Of a stretch of 64,000 bases of DNA, positions 8,801-16,781 are shown piece after piece. A program made the translations under genes and the position numbers. Source of the DNA: Paenibacillus_T sp033239625 (GTDB lineage: Bacteria > Bacillota > Bacilli > Paenibacillales > Paenibacillaceae); contig NZ_BTCK01000008.1 of NCBI RefSeq assembly GCF_033239625.1, positions 62,001-126,000 of the forward strand, in the 5' to 3' direction. How positions within the stretch are numbered: the stretch's first letter is position 1; the number at the start of each line of letters is the position of its first letter. Below the pieces are notes generated by a model that did no database searches, had not been told where the DNA came from, and saw only the letters and a list, made by a program, of their open reading frames with translations.

Positions 8801-11623
8801 GATAGCGGTGGTTTTTACAGATTAACGGGATTGCCGCCAGGCAACTATTCGATCCTTGCAACGGCCGATAATTACGATTTTGTCGTCGTTGGCGCCACCG
8901 TCGTAGCAGATACGATTACGGAAACAAACTTTGTACTCTCACAGTTAACGGGCAATATCGAAGGTGTGCTTGAACCTCCGATTCCAAATGTGTTGGTCCA
9001 GCTGGCGCTTAGCAATAACCTGTTGATCACTTCTTCGATTACGGATAACACAGGAACGTTCCGGTTCATCGAGCTTCGTTCCGGCAGCTATATTCTTACG
9101 GCGGCTGCCGATAACTTCTCCTCGCCGCCGGTAGGCGCTTCCGTCGTAATAGGTGACACCATCCATACCGTCATACGACTTACGCCGAACCCAGGGTCAG
9201 TTGCAGGTGCCATTACAGCGGATACAGGCGAGCCGATCGCAAGCGCGGTCGTTCTCTTCTATGACCAGACCGAGACGCTGCGCGCGAACGGGCAGACCGC
9301 TCAATCCGGAGCTTACTCCATAGACAATCTTCCGGCAGGCATTCTAACGCTTATCATTACCGCGCCGGGTTTCGCCGACCAATCCAGTGCAATTCGGCTT
9401 GGCCCAGGCGAGATGCAGACGGGAATAAACTTCGTTCTCTCTTCCGTCTCAGGTGGAATAAGCGGTCAAATCACGGATGCGGAGACAGGAGATGTCATCG
9501 CTGGAGCTTCAATCGAGATACGCATCGCAGATGCTTCGGGCATCATTATCGCGATTGCGACAACAAGCCAATTCGGCAACTATATCGTCGACGATCTGAG
9601 GCCAGGTTCGTATGCCGTCATCATGAGCGCCGAAGGGTACGCTTCCAACGCGGTGGGTGCGATTGTCCGCAGAGATGCTGTAACTGGAGCCTCTGTGCAG
9701 TTATCACGCTTGAGAGGTACAATTGTCGGCACGATTGTGGCCACTGACAACGTACCGCTCGACAATAACGGCACATCGGTAAAGTTGTTTACAGCGAGCG
9801 GCACCTTGATTAGCACCTTATTCGCCAACAATGAGGGCCGATTCATTATCGAAGGCGTCGTACCCGATACGTACCAATTGAGCATCACATCTCCTTCATT
9901 CGAAACGAACTCGCAGACCATCAACGTCATTGCCAATCAAATTAACGCAATAACCATCAAGCTTCGTCCGCAATCGATTACGATAACAGGCACTGTTCGT
10001 CATGCGATAACCAAGGCACCGCTGGAAGGCGCGCTCATCGGCATTAACGGGAGAACGGCTATCCCGGTCGAAACGACATACACGGACCGTAACGGACTAT
10101 TCATCATTACCTTCCTTCCTTTCGGCCGATTCACGTTGTTCGCATCGTTACCCGGCTTCGCATCCGTTGCCGCTGCGGAGAATGCGATACCTGGGCAAAC
10201 GACCAATCTGCTGCTCGAAATGAATCCGAATCCCGGCACCGTCATTGGATTCGTCACCAATCTGCAGGACGGCAGCATCATTGCAGGCGCTGAGATTAAG
10301 CTGTTCACTCGGTCTCAGATACAGCTAGGCACCGTATTGACCGATAACAACGGGAGCTATGAATACAATCAATTGTCCGTTGGCGACTATTTCGTCATCG
10401 CTTCTTCTCCCGGGTTTGCGACGAATCAATCCGGCTTCACGATCGCGCCAGGCGCAACAACGAAGCTTAGCTTTGCCCTGCAGCCTCTGCCGGGCTCTAT
10501 CACGGGGACGGTGCGGAATGCGCTGACGAGCGAGCCCATTCTTAATGTCATCATCGTGCTTCGCCCGTTCAACAACTTCGCAGCGCCATTATCGCTGACG
10601 GCTACTGACAGTTCAGGCATTTACCTGTTCCAAGATTTGCTGGAGGGCAATTACACGATGAATGTCACCTTGTTCGGGTTCCAGCTCGAGCAGTCTTCTT
10701 TCTCTGTCATTAGAGGCGGCGTCACCCGCATCGACTTCGCTCTGCGTCCTACTAGAGCAGGGGTAATCGGCGTCGTGACCGACAGCGACACCGGCGCGAA
10801 GCTTCCAGATGTGCTCGTTGTCGGGATTGATGACAATGGCGTGATCATCGGGCAAGGGGTCACCGATCAATCGGGTGTATATGCGCTTGGCACGGGAACA
10901 GAAGGATCGATATCCGTCGTATCCATACTGGATAACTTTCAATATGGACTGGAGCAGAGCATCCTCCCCCCTGATCAGAACGCGAATCTGAATGTATCGA
11001 TGAAGCCGAATGCAGCTCGACTGCGCGGCGTTACGTTCAATGCGGACAGCGGAGCTCCAATATCCGGCGTGGTCATTAGCGTACTTACGGAACAGCTTGT
11101 CGCGATTGAGTCCATTGCGAGCGACGAGGAAGGAAATTTTCGATTCATAACTCTACGTCCCGGCAGCTACTACGTCACGGCCACGTCACCGATTTACGCG
11201 TCGCAGGCGCAATTCGTTACCGTTGCAAGCAGTATGGAATCTGTAATCGAATTCCGGCATCCAACTGTATTCGGAACGTTGACGGGTACAATTAGGGACG
11301 CGGAGGGACGGCCGCTCTATAAAGCTCTTGTTGAGCTATACCTTCCTAATCCGACGCCTTCATCGAACCCACAAGCCGGCAGCGGAGCGGGCGTACGAAC
11401 GAGCTCTCTGCAACAACTGCCTGCTTCTAAAGTAGACGGCATTTTTATCCGCTCGACCATCAGTGATCAGAACGGCCGCTATACGTTGACCAACCTTCCG
11501 GCGGGCGCCCTTATCGCTGTTTTTACGTTCCCGGATAAGAAGCCTGCCATACGCCAGCCTGTTATTCTCGCCAAACTAACAACGGTGCTTGATGTTGTGC
11601 TTGAAGACGAGGATGAAGAATGA
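5852..11623 (+). CDS. Giant protein with 18 tandem carboxypeptidase-regulatory-like repeats
   Basis: 1923 residues; ATG 5852 follows a strong AGGAGGAG. The N-terminal 215 residues form a unique beta-rich domain (starts MAFPSNIQFVPI). Residues about 220-345 look like a DUF11/CARDB-type sandwich. From about 350 to the end there are 18 head-to-tail units of 82-110 residues. Each begins G-x-I/V-x-G-x-V/I, has a central D-x-x-G-x-F/Y-x-I/L-x-x-L-P-x-G-x-Y core, and most end in a proline linker such as PLP or PNP. This is the CarboxypepD_reg/Cna-B-like fold, which builds rod-shaped surface stalks. The tail is acidic (EDEDEE). There is no signal peptide, LPxTG motif, transmembrane segment or S-layer domain, so export or cell location is unexplained; a spore coat or non-classical route is possible. 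Confidence 0.85.
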   Translation: MAFPSNIQFVPIKVNGIPPSDPAGDVSPSAVDIVGNEQFPPAYYAYDGQNVYFRLRLQGDPRSNNSFQNFNWGVLFDYQTPPSYEFMIAVDGGRGWITLVRNGNQSTSGNPLTDPPEGADGQGFPNFHRPINNFDLARAGITNDGSSFGGTNNYFLDFFLDTGTFFSQLTINGINFNANTPVRMLFFTASTNQSFDKDSLPFSDAVTFNQANVRAQLTASGQNTLPAVITTGSVETFRRTLQVNNVGTSPAHSISVTVTPGNYVIVSANNSTPSVGNAAFDASTQTLSWNIGNLPNGQNANYQVDLTTIFPTAGQVTLDSFVVRGIDQFTGNMLPEVRVTQQITVQAAGSISGVIVDNFTGLPLSGVSITLLQAGAFQTVSDTSGVFGITGIPPGSYTLELTLVNYETQQIPITIASNQSLIQNVVLIPLPAAVHGTVFSASSGLPIANARIAIEDPPRVFIAVTFTDSSGHYKLTNLPAGKLRVDTGADDFILASYVITLQPAEDRLLDIVLEPNPSTVTGLVTAPGGQPIAGAAVRLLNEQRGLQFESVTDANGLFTLNLLVPDVLYLVRVSAVNFTAANAYVRVPPGAAETINVELQPLPGSLSGIVVEEQTGTPLGNVAVSLQELNGVSLGTTSTDDTGRFLIDSLAAGTYIISIQSTTHSNRQLSVTITSGADTFIEVSLTRLTGSLQGIVSDQQGRRLPDAAITLLLSNRPIIREFTDEEGSFVISNLVPDNYLVVARLAGFSAKQLGALIQPLQATQLTFVLQEENGRIAGTIRDDAGKPLQGVVISVSQNILGIQTFVSQSITDLSGTYAVSGLTPSEYILVASIQGFQNGTAIAVVQPGQETTVDLTLLPSPGNIAGKVTDSSGDIITNTVSVVVSDTNGVIITTIFTSVDGSYTTTDLAPGTYLLTFVANGFQSNQLTVLVQSNASSSGNIILFPLPGFVQGTLTDSVTHVPIGGAMVKASTQHGLVIEVGITDSGGFYRLTGLPPGNYSILATADNYDFVVVGATVVADTITETNFVLSQLTGNIEGVLEPPIPNVLVQLALSNNLLITSSITDNTGTFRFIELRSGSYILTAAADNFSSPPVGASVVIGDTIHTVIRLTPNPGSVAGAITADTGEPIASAVVLFYDQTETLRANGQTAQSGAYSIDNLPAGILTLIITAPGFADQSSAIRLGPGEMQTGINFVLSSVSGGISGQITDAETGDVIAGASIEIRIADASGIIIAIATTSQFGNYIVDDLRPGSYAVIMSAEGYASNAVGAIVRRDAVTGASVQLSRLRGTIVGTIVATDNVPLDNNGTSVKLFTASGTLISTLFANNEGRFIIEGVVPDTYQLSITSPSFETNSQTINVIANQINAITIKLRPQSITITGTVRHAITKAPLEGALIGINGRTAIPVETTYTDRNGLFIITFLPFGRFTLFASLPGFASVAAAENAIPGQTTNLLLEMNPNPGTVIGFVTNLQDGSIIAGAEIKLFTRSQIQLGTVLTDNNGSYEYNQLSVGDYFVIASSPGFATNQSGFTIAPGATTKLSFALQPLPGSITGTVRNALTSEPILNVIIVLRPFNNFAAPLSLTATDSSGIYLFQDLLEGNYTMNVTLFGFQLEQSSFSVIRGGVTRIDFALRPTRAGVIGVVTDSDTGAKLPDVLVVGIDDNGVIIGQGVTDQSGVYALGTGTEGSISVVSILDNFQYGLEQSILPPDQNANLNVSMKPNAARLRGVTFNADSGAPISGVVISVLTEQLVAIESIASDEEGNFRFITLRPGSYYVTATSPIYASQAQFVTVASSMESVIEFRHPTVFGTLTGTIRDAEGRPLYKALVELYLPNPTPSSNPQAGSGAGVRTSSLQQLPASKVDGIFIRSTISDQNGRYTLTNLPAGALIAVFTFPDKKPAIRQPVILAKLTTVLDVVLEDEDEE

Positions 11624-11660
11624 TGATGAAGTAAGCACAGTCAATTGCCGGCGCAGCATG

Positions 11661-11700
11661 TCAAAAACCTCGGTTCGAGTCATCGAATCGAGGTTTTTGA
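11661..11700. terminator. Bidirectional terminator between repeat-protein gene and alcohol dehydrogenase gene
   Basis: A near-perfect palindrome: TCAAAAACCTCG pairs with CGAGGTTTTTGA around a TTCGA/TCGAA inner stem. It carries A and T runs on both sides, as expected between the two convergent genes. Confidence 0.9.
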
Positions 11701-11763
11701 ATGATCAGTCGCAAGATTCATATCTATCGCTGCTTTGCGATAACGGTGATGATGACGCGCGAT

Positions 11764-12903
11764 CTAAGGTTTCAGTACAACTTTCACGCAGTTATCCTCA
11801 TGACTGTTGAAAATGCGATAAGCATAAGGCGCTTCCTCTAGCGGCAGTCGATGCGTGATGATCGCCTTTGGATCGAATTCTCCTTTCACAATGCGCTGGT
11901 ACAATTCAGGCATATAGTGAATGGCCGGCGCTTGTCCCATCTTGAGCGTAATATTGCGCGCGAAGAAGGCCCCGAGCGGGAACATATTGTAGTTTCCGCC
12001 GTAAACGCCAGTAATTTGAACCGTGCCGCACTTCCGAACCGCTTTCGTTGCGATCTGAATCGGGCCAAGCGTACCGCCTTGAAGCTTGAGCTTCTGCTCG
12101 AGCCACTCGAGCGGCGATTTCTTACCGTCCATGCCAACGCAGTCAATAACGACGTCAGCCCCGCCGTGCGTTATTTCTTTCAGGAACTCCCCCATGTCCG
12201 CATCCCGCGTGAAATCATACGTTTCGACCGTATTCATTCCTTTGGCATGATTCAAGCGATAATCCAAGTGATCGACGGCGATGACGCGCTTCGCGCCTTT
12301 CATCCAAGCGAACTTCTGCGCCATCAATCCGACGGGTCCGCAGCCTAATACAATGACGGTATCCCCGGATTTTACCCCTGCATGATCGACACTCCAGTAT
12401 GCCGTCGGGAGCACATCCGATAAGAAGAGCAGCGACTCGTCCTCCAACTCGCAGTCCTTCGGAATGACGAATGGAGCGTAATTGCCGAATGGCACACGCA
12501 AATATTGCGCCTGTCCGCCAGGGTAGTTGCCATACTTCTCCGAGTAGCCCAGATAGCCGCCCGAATCATAATGAGGATTGCTGTTGTCGCATTGACTCTC
12601 CAAGTTGTGCTGGCAGTAATGACAATGTCCGCACGCGACGTTGAATGGAATGATGACGCGGTCCCCTTTGGATACCTTCGTAACGCCTGGTCCAACCTCT
12701 TCCACAATGCCCATCGGCTCGTGACCGATCACATAACCCGGAGGAAGCGGAATGCTGCCTTCATACAGATGCAGATCCGAACCGCATATGGCGGTGCTCG
12801 TAATGCGAACCACGATATCCTCTTGGTCCTCGATGGCAGCATCCCGCACTTCTTGTACCTCAACTTGCTGGATTCCTTGGAACGTGACCGCTTTCATCGA
12901 CAC
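11764..12903 (-). CDS. Zinc-dependent alcohol dehydrogenase (formaldehyde-dehydrogenase-like MDR)
   Basis: 379 residues of the medium-chain dehydrogenase/reductase family. Catalytic zinc ligands are Cys40 (AICGSD) and His61-Glu62 (GHEPMG). The structural zinc site is Cys91, 94, 97 and 105. The Rossmann glycine motif VLGCGPVGLMAQ lies at about 182-193. The extended insert before the C-terminus (GGTLGPIQIATKAVRKCG) is typical of the glutathione-independent formaldehyde dehydrogenase-like subgroup that oxidises alcohols or threonine-like substrates with NAD. It is cytoplasmic, monocistronic and divergent from the FAD-Rieske gene. Substrate is not determined. Confidence 0.88.
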   Translation of the reverse strand: MSMKAVTFQGIQQVEVQEVRDAAIEDQEDIVVRITSTAICGSDLHLYEGSIPLPPGYVIGHEPMGIVEEVGPGVTKVSKGDRVIIPFNVACGHCHYCQHNLESQCDNSNPHYDSGGYLGYSEKYGNYPGGQAQYLRVPFGNYAPFVIPKDCELEDESLLFLSDVLPTAYWSVDHAGVKSGDTVIVLGCGPVGLMAQKFAWMKGAKRVIAVDHLDYRLNHAKGMNTVETYDFTRDADMGEFLKEITHGGADVVIDCVGMDGKKSPLEWLEQKLKLQGGTLGPIQIATKAVRKCGTVQITGVYGGNYNMFPLGAFFARNITLKMGQAPAIHYMPELYQRIVKGEFDPKAIITHRLPLEEAPYAYRIFNSHEDNCVKVVLKP

Positions 12904-12991
12904 ACCTCGCTTTGATGGTTAACATCTGTAGTATCGGAATTTATAGGAGCGCTATGCTTCATTTTGTTATAAGTTTATGGACTGATTGGCA

Positions 12992-13000
12992 TGATATAGT
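12992..13000 (+). promoter_or_regulatory. Extended -10 promoter of the FAD-Rieske gene
   Basis: TGATATAGT fits the extended -10 form TGnTATAnT and lies 30 bases before the start codon. No good -35 is seen, as is common for extended -10 promoters. Confidence 0.5.
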
Positions 13001-13029
13001 AAAACTGCGAATCAGGAGCATATCCCTCT

Positions 13030-14574
13030 ATGACGAATGAACATACACTTTCTTATACCGGACTGCCTGAGGCTCCGAGCTCCTACTGGCTGGAATCAAC
13101 GGAACGCGAAACGTTCGAATCACTTGGCGAAGATATCGAGGTCGATGTCGCAGTAGTCGGCGGCGGCATTACTGGCATCACGCTGGCTTGCTTGCTAGCG
13201 GAGGAAGGGAAGCGGGTCGCACTGCTCGAAGCGGGACGCGTCCTGACAGGGACGACGGGACATACGACGGCCAAAATAACCGCGCAGCACGATCTCATCT
13301 ACGACGAGCTCATCCACCATATCGGCGCGGAGAAAACCCGCCTGTATTATGAAGCGAACAGCGAAGCGCTTGCTTTCATCCGCGAACGGGTCAGCAAGCA
13401 TGGGATCGAGTGCGATCTTGCATCGGAGGATGCATACATTTATACAACCTCGGAAGCGAATATCGAGAAAATCGATAAGGAGTGGGTCGCGTACCAACGG
13501 CTCGGCATCCCCGGCGAACGTGTCGAACGCATTCCGTTCGACATCGACTCGAAGGCTGCGATCGTGATGACTGACCAGGCTCGTTTTCACCCGGTTGCGT
13601 ACTTGCAGCATCTTGTACGATCCTTCGTCGAGCATGGCGGGTTCGTCTATGAGAACACGACCGCATTAAGCGTTGATCACGGCGATCCAACCAACGTATT
13701 GAAGACAGCGAATGGACATACCGTTACCTGCCGCAAGGTTGTTTCGTGTTCGCATTTTCCTTTCTACAGTGTGCAAGGCTTCTACTTCGCCCGCATGTAT
13801 GCGGAACGTTCGTATGCGCTCGCGCTCCGCATGAAGGATGACTATCCCGGCGGCATGTATTTGAGCTGCGACGATCAGCCCCGCTCGATTCGAGAGGTTG
13901 TTTATAACGGAGAGAAGCTGCTTATTGTAGGCGGAGAGAAGCATAAGACGGGACAAGGCGTTTGCACGATCAGACACTACGAGGCGCTGGAGCAATTCGC
14001 ACGCGATACGTTCGGCGACTTGGAGATCGCCTACCGCTGGTCCGCGCAGGATCTCACGACATTGGACAAAATCCCGTACATCGGGCGTGCCGCGCAGAAC
14101 GATCCGCATGCCTTAATCGCGACAGGTTATCGCAAATGGGGGATGACGACCGGCACGGCCGCCGCGCTGCTGCTGAAGGACATGATTATTGGCGTCGATA
14201 ACCGATTCGAGGAATTGTATTCGCCATCGCGTTTCTACGCCGATCCCGCTTTCCGCAACTTCCTAAGTACGAATACCGATGTAGCCATGCATCTTCTAGC
14301 CGGCAAATTGGAGCTGATTCGCCGCCATCCCGATTCGGTCGAGCCTGGCGAAGGCAGCGTCGTCCAAGTGAACGGCAAGCGAGCAGGCGCTTATCGCGAA
14401 GACGATGGCACGCTGCATCTGGTCGATACGACGTGCACGCACATGGGCTGCGAGGTGGAGTGGAACGAAGGCGATCGAACCTGGGACTGCCCATGCCACG
14501 GCTCGCGTTTCTCCTACAAGGGCGAGGTGCTCGAAGGTCCGGCGAAGAAACCGTTGAAGTCTTATGCGGAGTGA
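13030..14574 (+). CDS. FAD-dependent oxidoreductase with C-terminal Rieske [2Fe-2S] domain
   Basis: 514 residues. Residues about 35-400 are a DAO-type FAD domain, with the dinucleotide motif VAVVGGGITGITLACLLA near 40-57 and a FAD-contact segment GRVLTGTTGHTTAKIT. The C-terminal 80 residues are a Rieske domain: Cys469-x-His471 and Cys487-x-x-His490 hold the 2Fe-2S cluster. The combination and length match the YhfW group of Bacillus. It probably moves electrons from an amine or amino-acid-like substrate through FAD to the cluster; the substrate is not known. No signal peptide. AGGAG lies 11 bases before ATG 13030. It is divergent from the alcohol dehydrogenase and transcribed alone. Confidence 0.9.
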   Translation: MTNEHTLSYTGLPEAPSSYWLESTERETFESLGEDIEVDVAVVGGGITGITLACLLAEEGKRVALLEAGRVLTGTTGHTTAKITAQHDLIYDELIHHIGAEKTRLYYEANSEALAFIRERVSKHGIECDLASEDAYIYTTSEANIEKIDKEWVAYQRLGIPGERVERIPFDIDSKAAIVMTDQARFHPVAYLQHLVRSFVEHGGFVYENTTALSVDHGDPTNVLKTANGHTVTCRKVVSCSHFPFYSVQGFYFARMYAERSYALALRMKDDYPGGMYLSCDDQPRSIREVVYNGEKLLIVGGEKHKTGQGVCTIRHYEALEQFARDTFGDLEIAYRWSAQDLTTLDKIPYIGRAAQNDPHALIATGYRKWGMTTGTAAALLLKDMIIGVDNRFEELYSPSRFYADPAFRNFLSTNTDVAMHLLAGKLELIRRHPDSVEPGEGSVVQVNGKRAGAYREDDGTLHLVDTTCTHMGCEVEWNEGDRTWDCPCHGSRFSYKGEVLEGPAKKPLKSYAE

Positions 14575-14629
14575 ACTGACAGGTTGATTTGATGCAAAAA
14601 TATTGTGCTGTGCACCTGCTTATGGCGGG

Positions 14630-14853
14630 CGTAGGTGCAGTACTGCGCCTACGTTTCACCGAACACGCAAAAACTCCAAACGTAGGTGCAATTCTGCACC
14701 TACATTCCAACAAATACGCGGAACCCACTGACGTAGGTGCATTTCTGCACCTACGTTTTGTCTTCCTGCCAATGTCACCAGCAGTAAGGTGCAGTTCTAC
14801 ACCCTATTCGTCGTATAGCAGCACTTAGCCAATAAGGTGCATAAACACACCAT
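14630..14853. repeat. Array of five palindromic units with a 51-bp period (intergenic stretch 14575-14966)
   Basis: The 390-bp gap between the FAD-Rieske and MFS genes holds five related hairpin units. Their GGTG cores start at 14634, 14685, 14736, 14788 and 14836. The best three read CGTAGGTGCA-n4-TGCACCTACG with small changes (14630-14653, 14681-14703, 14732-14755); the last two keep only GGTG...CACC. Spacers of about 27 bp between units 1-3 also resemble each other, so this is a tandem repeat whose unit contains a hairpin, decaying to the right. No coding frame is supported here. Confidence 0.85.
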
Positions 14854-14915
14854 ACCGAACCGCGCACCTGTGCCATCAACATCTGCCTCCTCAAACGTAA
14901 GCTGCAAACGCAAAC

Positions 14916-14958
14916 AAGCCCCGTCCCACATAAGCTACTCCTGTGTGGAACGGGGCTT
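14916..14958. terminator. Bidirectional terminator between FAD-Rieske and MFS genes
   Basis: The stem AAGCCCCGTcCCACA pairs with TGTGGaACGGGGCTT and is followed on the plus strand by a T-rich tract (14957-14970). It lies eight bases from the MFS stop codon, so it probably serves both convergent genes. Confidence 0.8.
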
Positions 14959-14966
14959 TAATATTT

Positions 14967-16205
14967 TTATTTGCCGCCCTTCGCAGCAGCAGCTTCGCCG
15001 CCCATCTGCTTCGGACGTATCGCGAACAATGCGATTGCGCAGCTAACAATGCTGACGCCAGCGAAGATCCAGAACATGAGCCGCTCACGGTCGAGCATGA
15101 CCGAAGCGATTAGCGGCCCTGCCGCAACGCCAATGAACCGCATGCTGCTATAGAGCGATGTGATCGTGCCGCGCTGCTTTTTGTCGATTCCCTCTGTAAT
15201 GAGCGCATCCAAACTCGGCAGCACGAGGCCGATACCGGCACCGGCAATCGAGATCAGCAGCATCAGCATGAACAGACCTTTCGGCGCAAGCATTGCAATT
15301 GCTGCCATAGAGCCCGCAGCCATCGCGGTGCCAATAACCGTCAGCCACTTCATAGCCGGCTTGTTGCTTCCGATCTTCTTGCCGACAATGAACGAAGCAA
15401 GGCATATCGCACCAAGCGGGATCGCGAGCACCAGCCCTTTGATCACTCCATCGATATGATGCTTCTTCTCCAGCACGGACGACAGATCATACAAGAAACC
15501 GAACATGATGTACATACCAAGACAGCCGATCGCAAATATTGCATACAGCCACCGGCCATTCTCCTTGAGGATCGCTTTTACCCCTTTGACGAATTCCCGT
15601 ACAGAAACCTTAGACTGCTGCTGTCCTTTCGGCTTATTCACGAACACGGCTACAGCGATGATGGAGACCAAACAGATGAACGGAATAACGACAAGCGGCA
15701 GAAACCATACAATCAACGCCAATGCAGAGCCGGCTATTGGACTGACTACCTTGCCAAGCGTATTCGAGCTCTCGATCATCCCCAGTCCGCTGCTCACCTG
15801 TTCCTCTTCCTTGAACATGTCGCCGACCAGCGGAAGAACGATCGGGAAAGCGCCGGCTGCGCCAATCCCCTGAATGAACCGTCCCGCAATGATCCACCAG
15901 TAAGCGGTTTTGCCGTCCATTAGCCATGCCGCACAACCGGACAACACGCCGCCCGCAGCCGCAATGGATAATCCGACGAGAATAATAAGCTTCCTGCCGA
16001 AACGGTCGGATAAATAACCGGCAATCGGAATGCAGACAATCGATACAGCAGCATAAACAGTAATGATAAGGCTTGACTGAAGCGACGTAATGCCCAGCTT
16101 ACGCTGCATTAACGGCAGAACAGGAATAAGCATCGAATTGGCTAATGTCATAATTAACGGAATCGAAGCTAATGCGGCCAAATCCCGCTTTTTCTTATCT
16201 TGCAA
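14967..16205 (-). CDS. MFS drug-efflux-type transporter
   Basis: 412 residues with about twelve membrane helices. Motif A between helices 2 and 3 reads GYLSDRFGRK (about 62-71), and the helix-5 region GMIESSNTLGKVVSPIAGSA resembles the antiporter motif C area of DHA1 drug exporters. A YfmO/Blt-like proton antiporter role is likely but the substrate cannot be told. The start is TTG at 16205 behind AGGGTGG; no ATG or GTG lies upstream in frame before unrelated sequence. It is transcribed alone and ends at a shared terminator. Confidence 0.85.
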   Translation of the reverse strand: MQDKKKRDLAALASIPLIMTLANSMLIPVLPLMQRKLGITSLQSSLIITVYAAVSIVCIPIAGYLSDRFGRKLIILVGLSIAAAGGVLSGCAAWLMDGKTAYWWIIAGRFIQGIGAAGAFPIVLPLVGDMFKEEEQVSSGLGMIESSNTLGKVVSPIAGSALALIVWFLPLVVIPFICLVSIIAVAVFVNKPKGQQQSKVSVREFVKGVKAILKENGRWLYAIFAIGCLGMYIMFGFLYDLSSVLEKKHHIDGVIKGLVLAIPLGAICLASFIVGKKIGSNKPAMKWLTVIGTAMAAGSMAAIAMLAPKGLFMLMLLISIAGAGIGLVLPSLDALITEGIDKKQRGTITSLYSSMRFIGVAAGPLIASVMLDRERLMFWIFAGVSIVSCAIALFAIRPKQMGGEAAAAKGGK

Positions 16206-16339
16206 GTGGGTCCACCCTCTGCCTCAATATGCTGCACACTCCGTTTAGACTGCCACTAATCTGACATCCCATACGCTGTAGGCAAGAGGTAACTTTTAAT
16301 AGGTGACCCATGGTGCGATAGCTGCACTGCGCGCTCCGA

Positions 16340-16714
16340 TCAACCCAGCTTCTTATAGTCGCCCGGCGTCATTCCATACGCTTTCTTGAACGTACGCGTG
16401 AAGTAAGTCAAGCTCTTATAACCGACTAAACCTGCCACTTCATAGATTTTGAACCGCTTCGTTTGCAGCATTTCCTTGGCCCGAGTCATGCGCAGGTTAA
16501 CGAGAAAGTCGTTGAAGCTGACCCCTACCTGCGCTCGGAATAACACGCCAAAATAATTCGGCGAATACGCAAACCGATTAGCTACTTCCTTGAGCGTAAT
16601 ATCCCTCGATAGATGCTCACTGACATACCGCTCGATATCCCCATACAACCACCATACCGGTTCGCCGCAGCTTGGATACGCGAGATCAGACATTTTGACA
16701 GCACACATGCTCAC
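16340..16714 (-). CDS. Short AraC-family protein consisting of a DNA-binding domain only
   Basis: 124 residues. Residues about 25-124 are a complete AraC/XylS double helix-turn-helix (ITLKEVANRFAYSPNYFGVLF, then IYEVAGLVGYKSLTYFTRTFKKAYGMTPGDYKK). There is no cupin, receiver or other sensor domain. The start is GTG 16714 or ATG 16708 behind AAAGGAG. It follows the GH3 gene on the same strand but a terminator lies between. It could be a minimal regulator of the glucosidase genes, or the remnant of a longer YesN-like regulator; no receiver-domain sequence is visible upstream. Confidence 0.8.
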   Translation of the reverse strand: MSMCAVKMSDLAYPSCGEPVWWLYGDIERYVSEHLSRDITLKEVANRFAYSPNYFGVLFRAQVGVSFNDFLVNLRMTRAKEMLQTKRFKIYEVAGLVGYKSLTYFTRTFKKAYGMTPGDYKKLG

Positions 16715-16733
16715 ATCTTCTCCTTTCGCAAAA

Positions 16734-16772
16734 GGGCACTGACACTCGATTCCCCATCGATCGTCAATGCCC
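16734..16772 (-). terminator. Terminator of the GH30-GH3 operon
   Basis: The stem GGGCATTGAC (16772-16763) pairs with GTCAGTGCCC, followed by TTTTGC on the minus strand. It lies nine bases after the GH3 stop codon. Confidence 0.8.
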
Positions 16773-16781
16773 TCCAGCCTT

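Noticed and set aside
14630..14853. Possible CRISPR array (24-bp units with about 27-bp gaps)
   Set aside because: Units are full palindromes, decay quickly, and the gaps between units 1-3 resemble each other, as in a tandem repeat. No cas genes are present.
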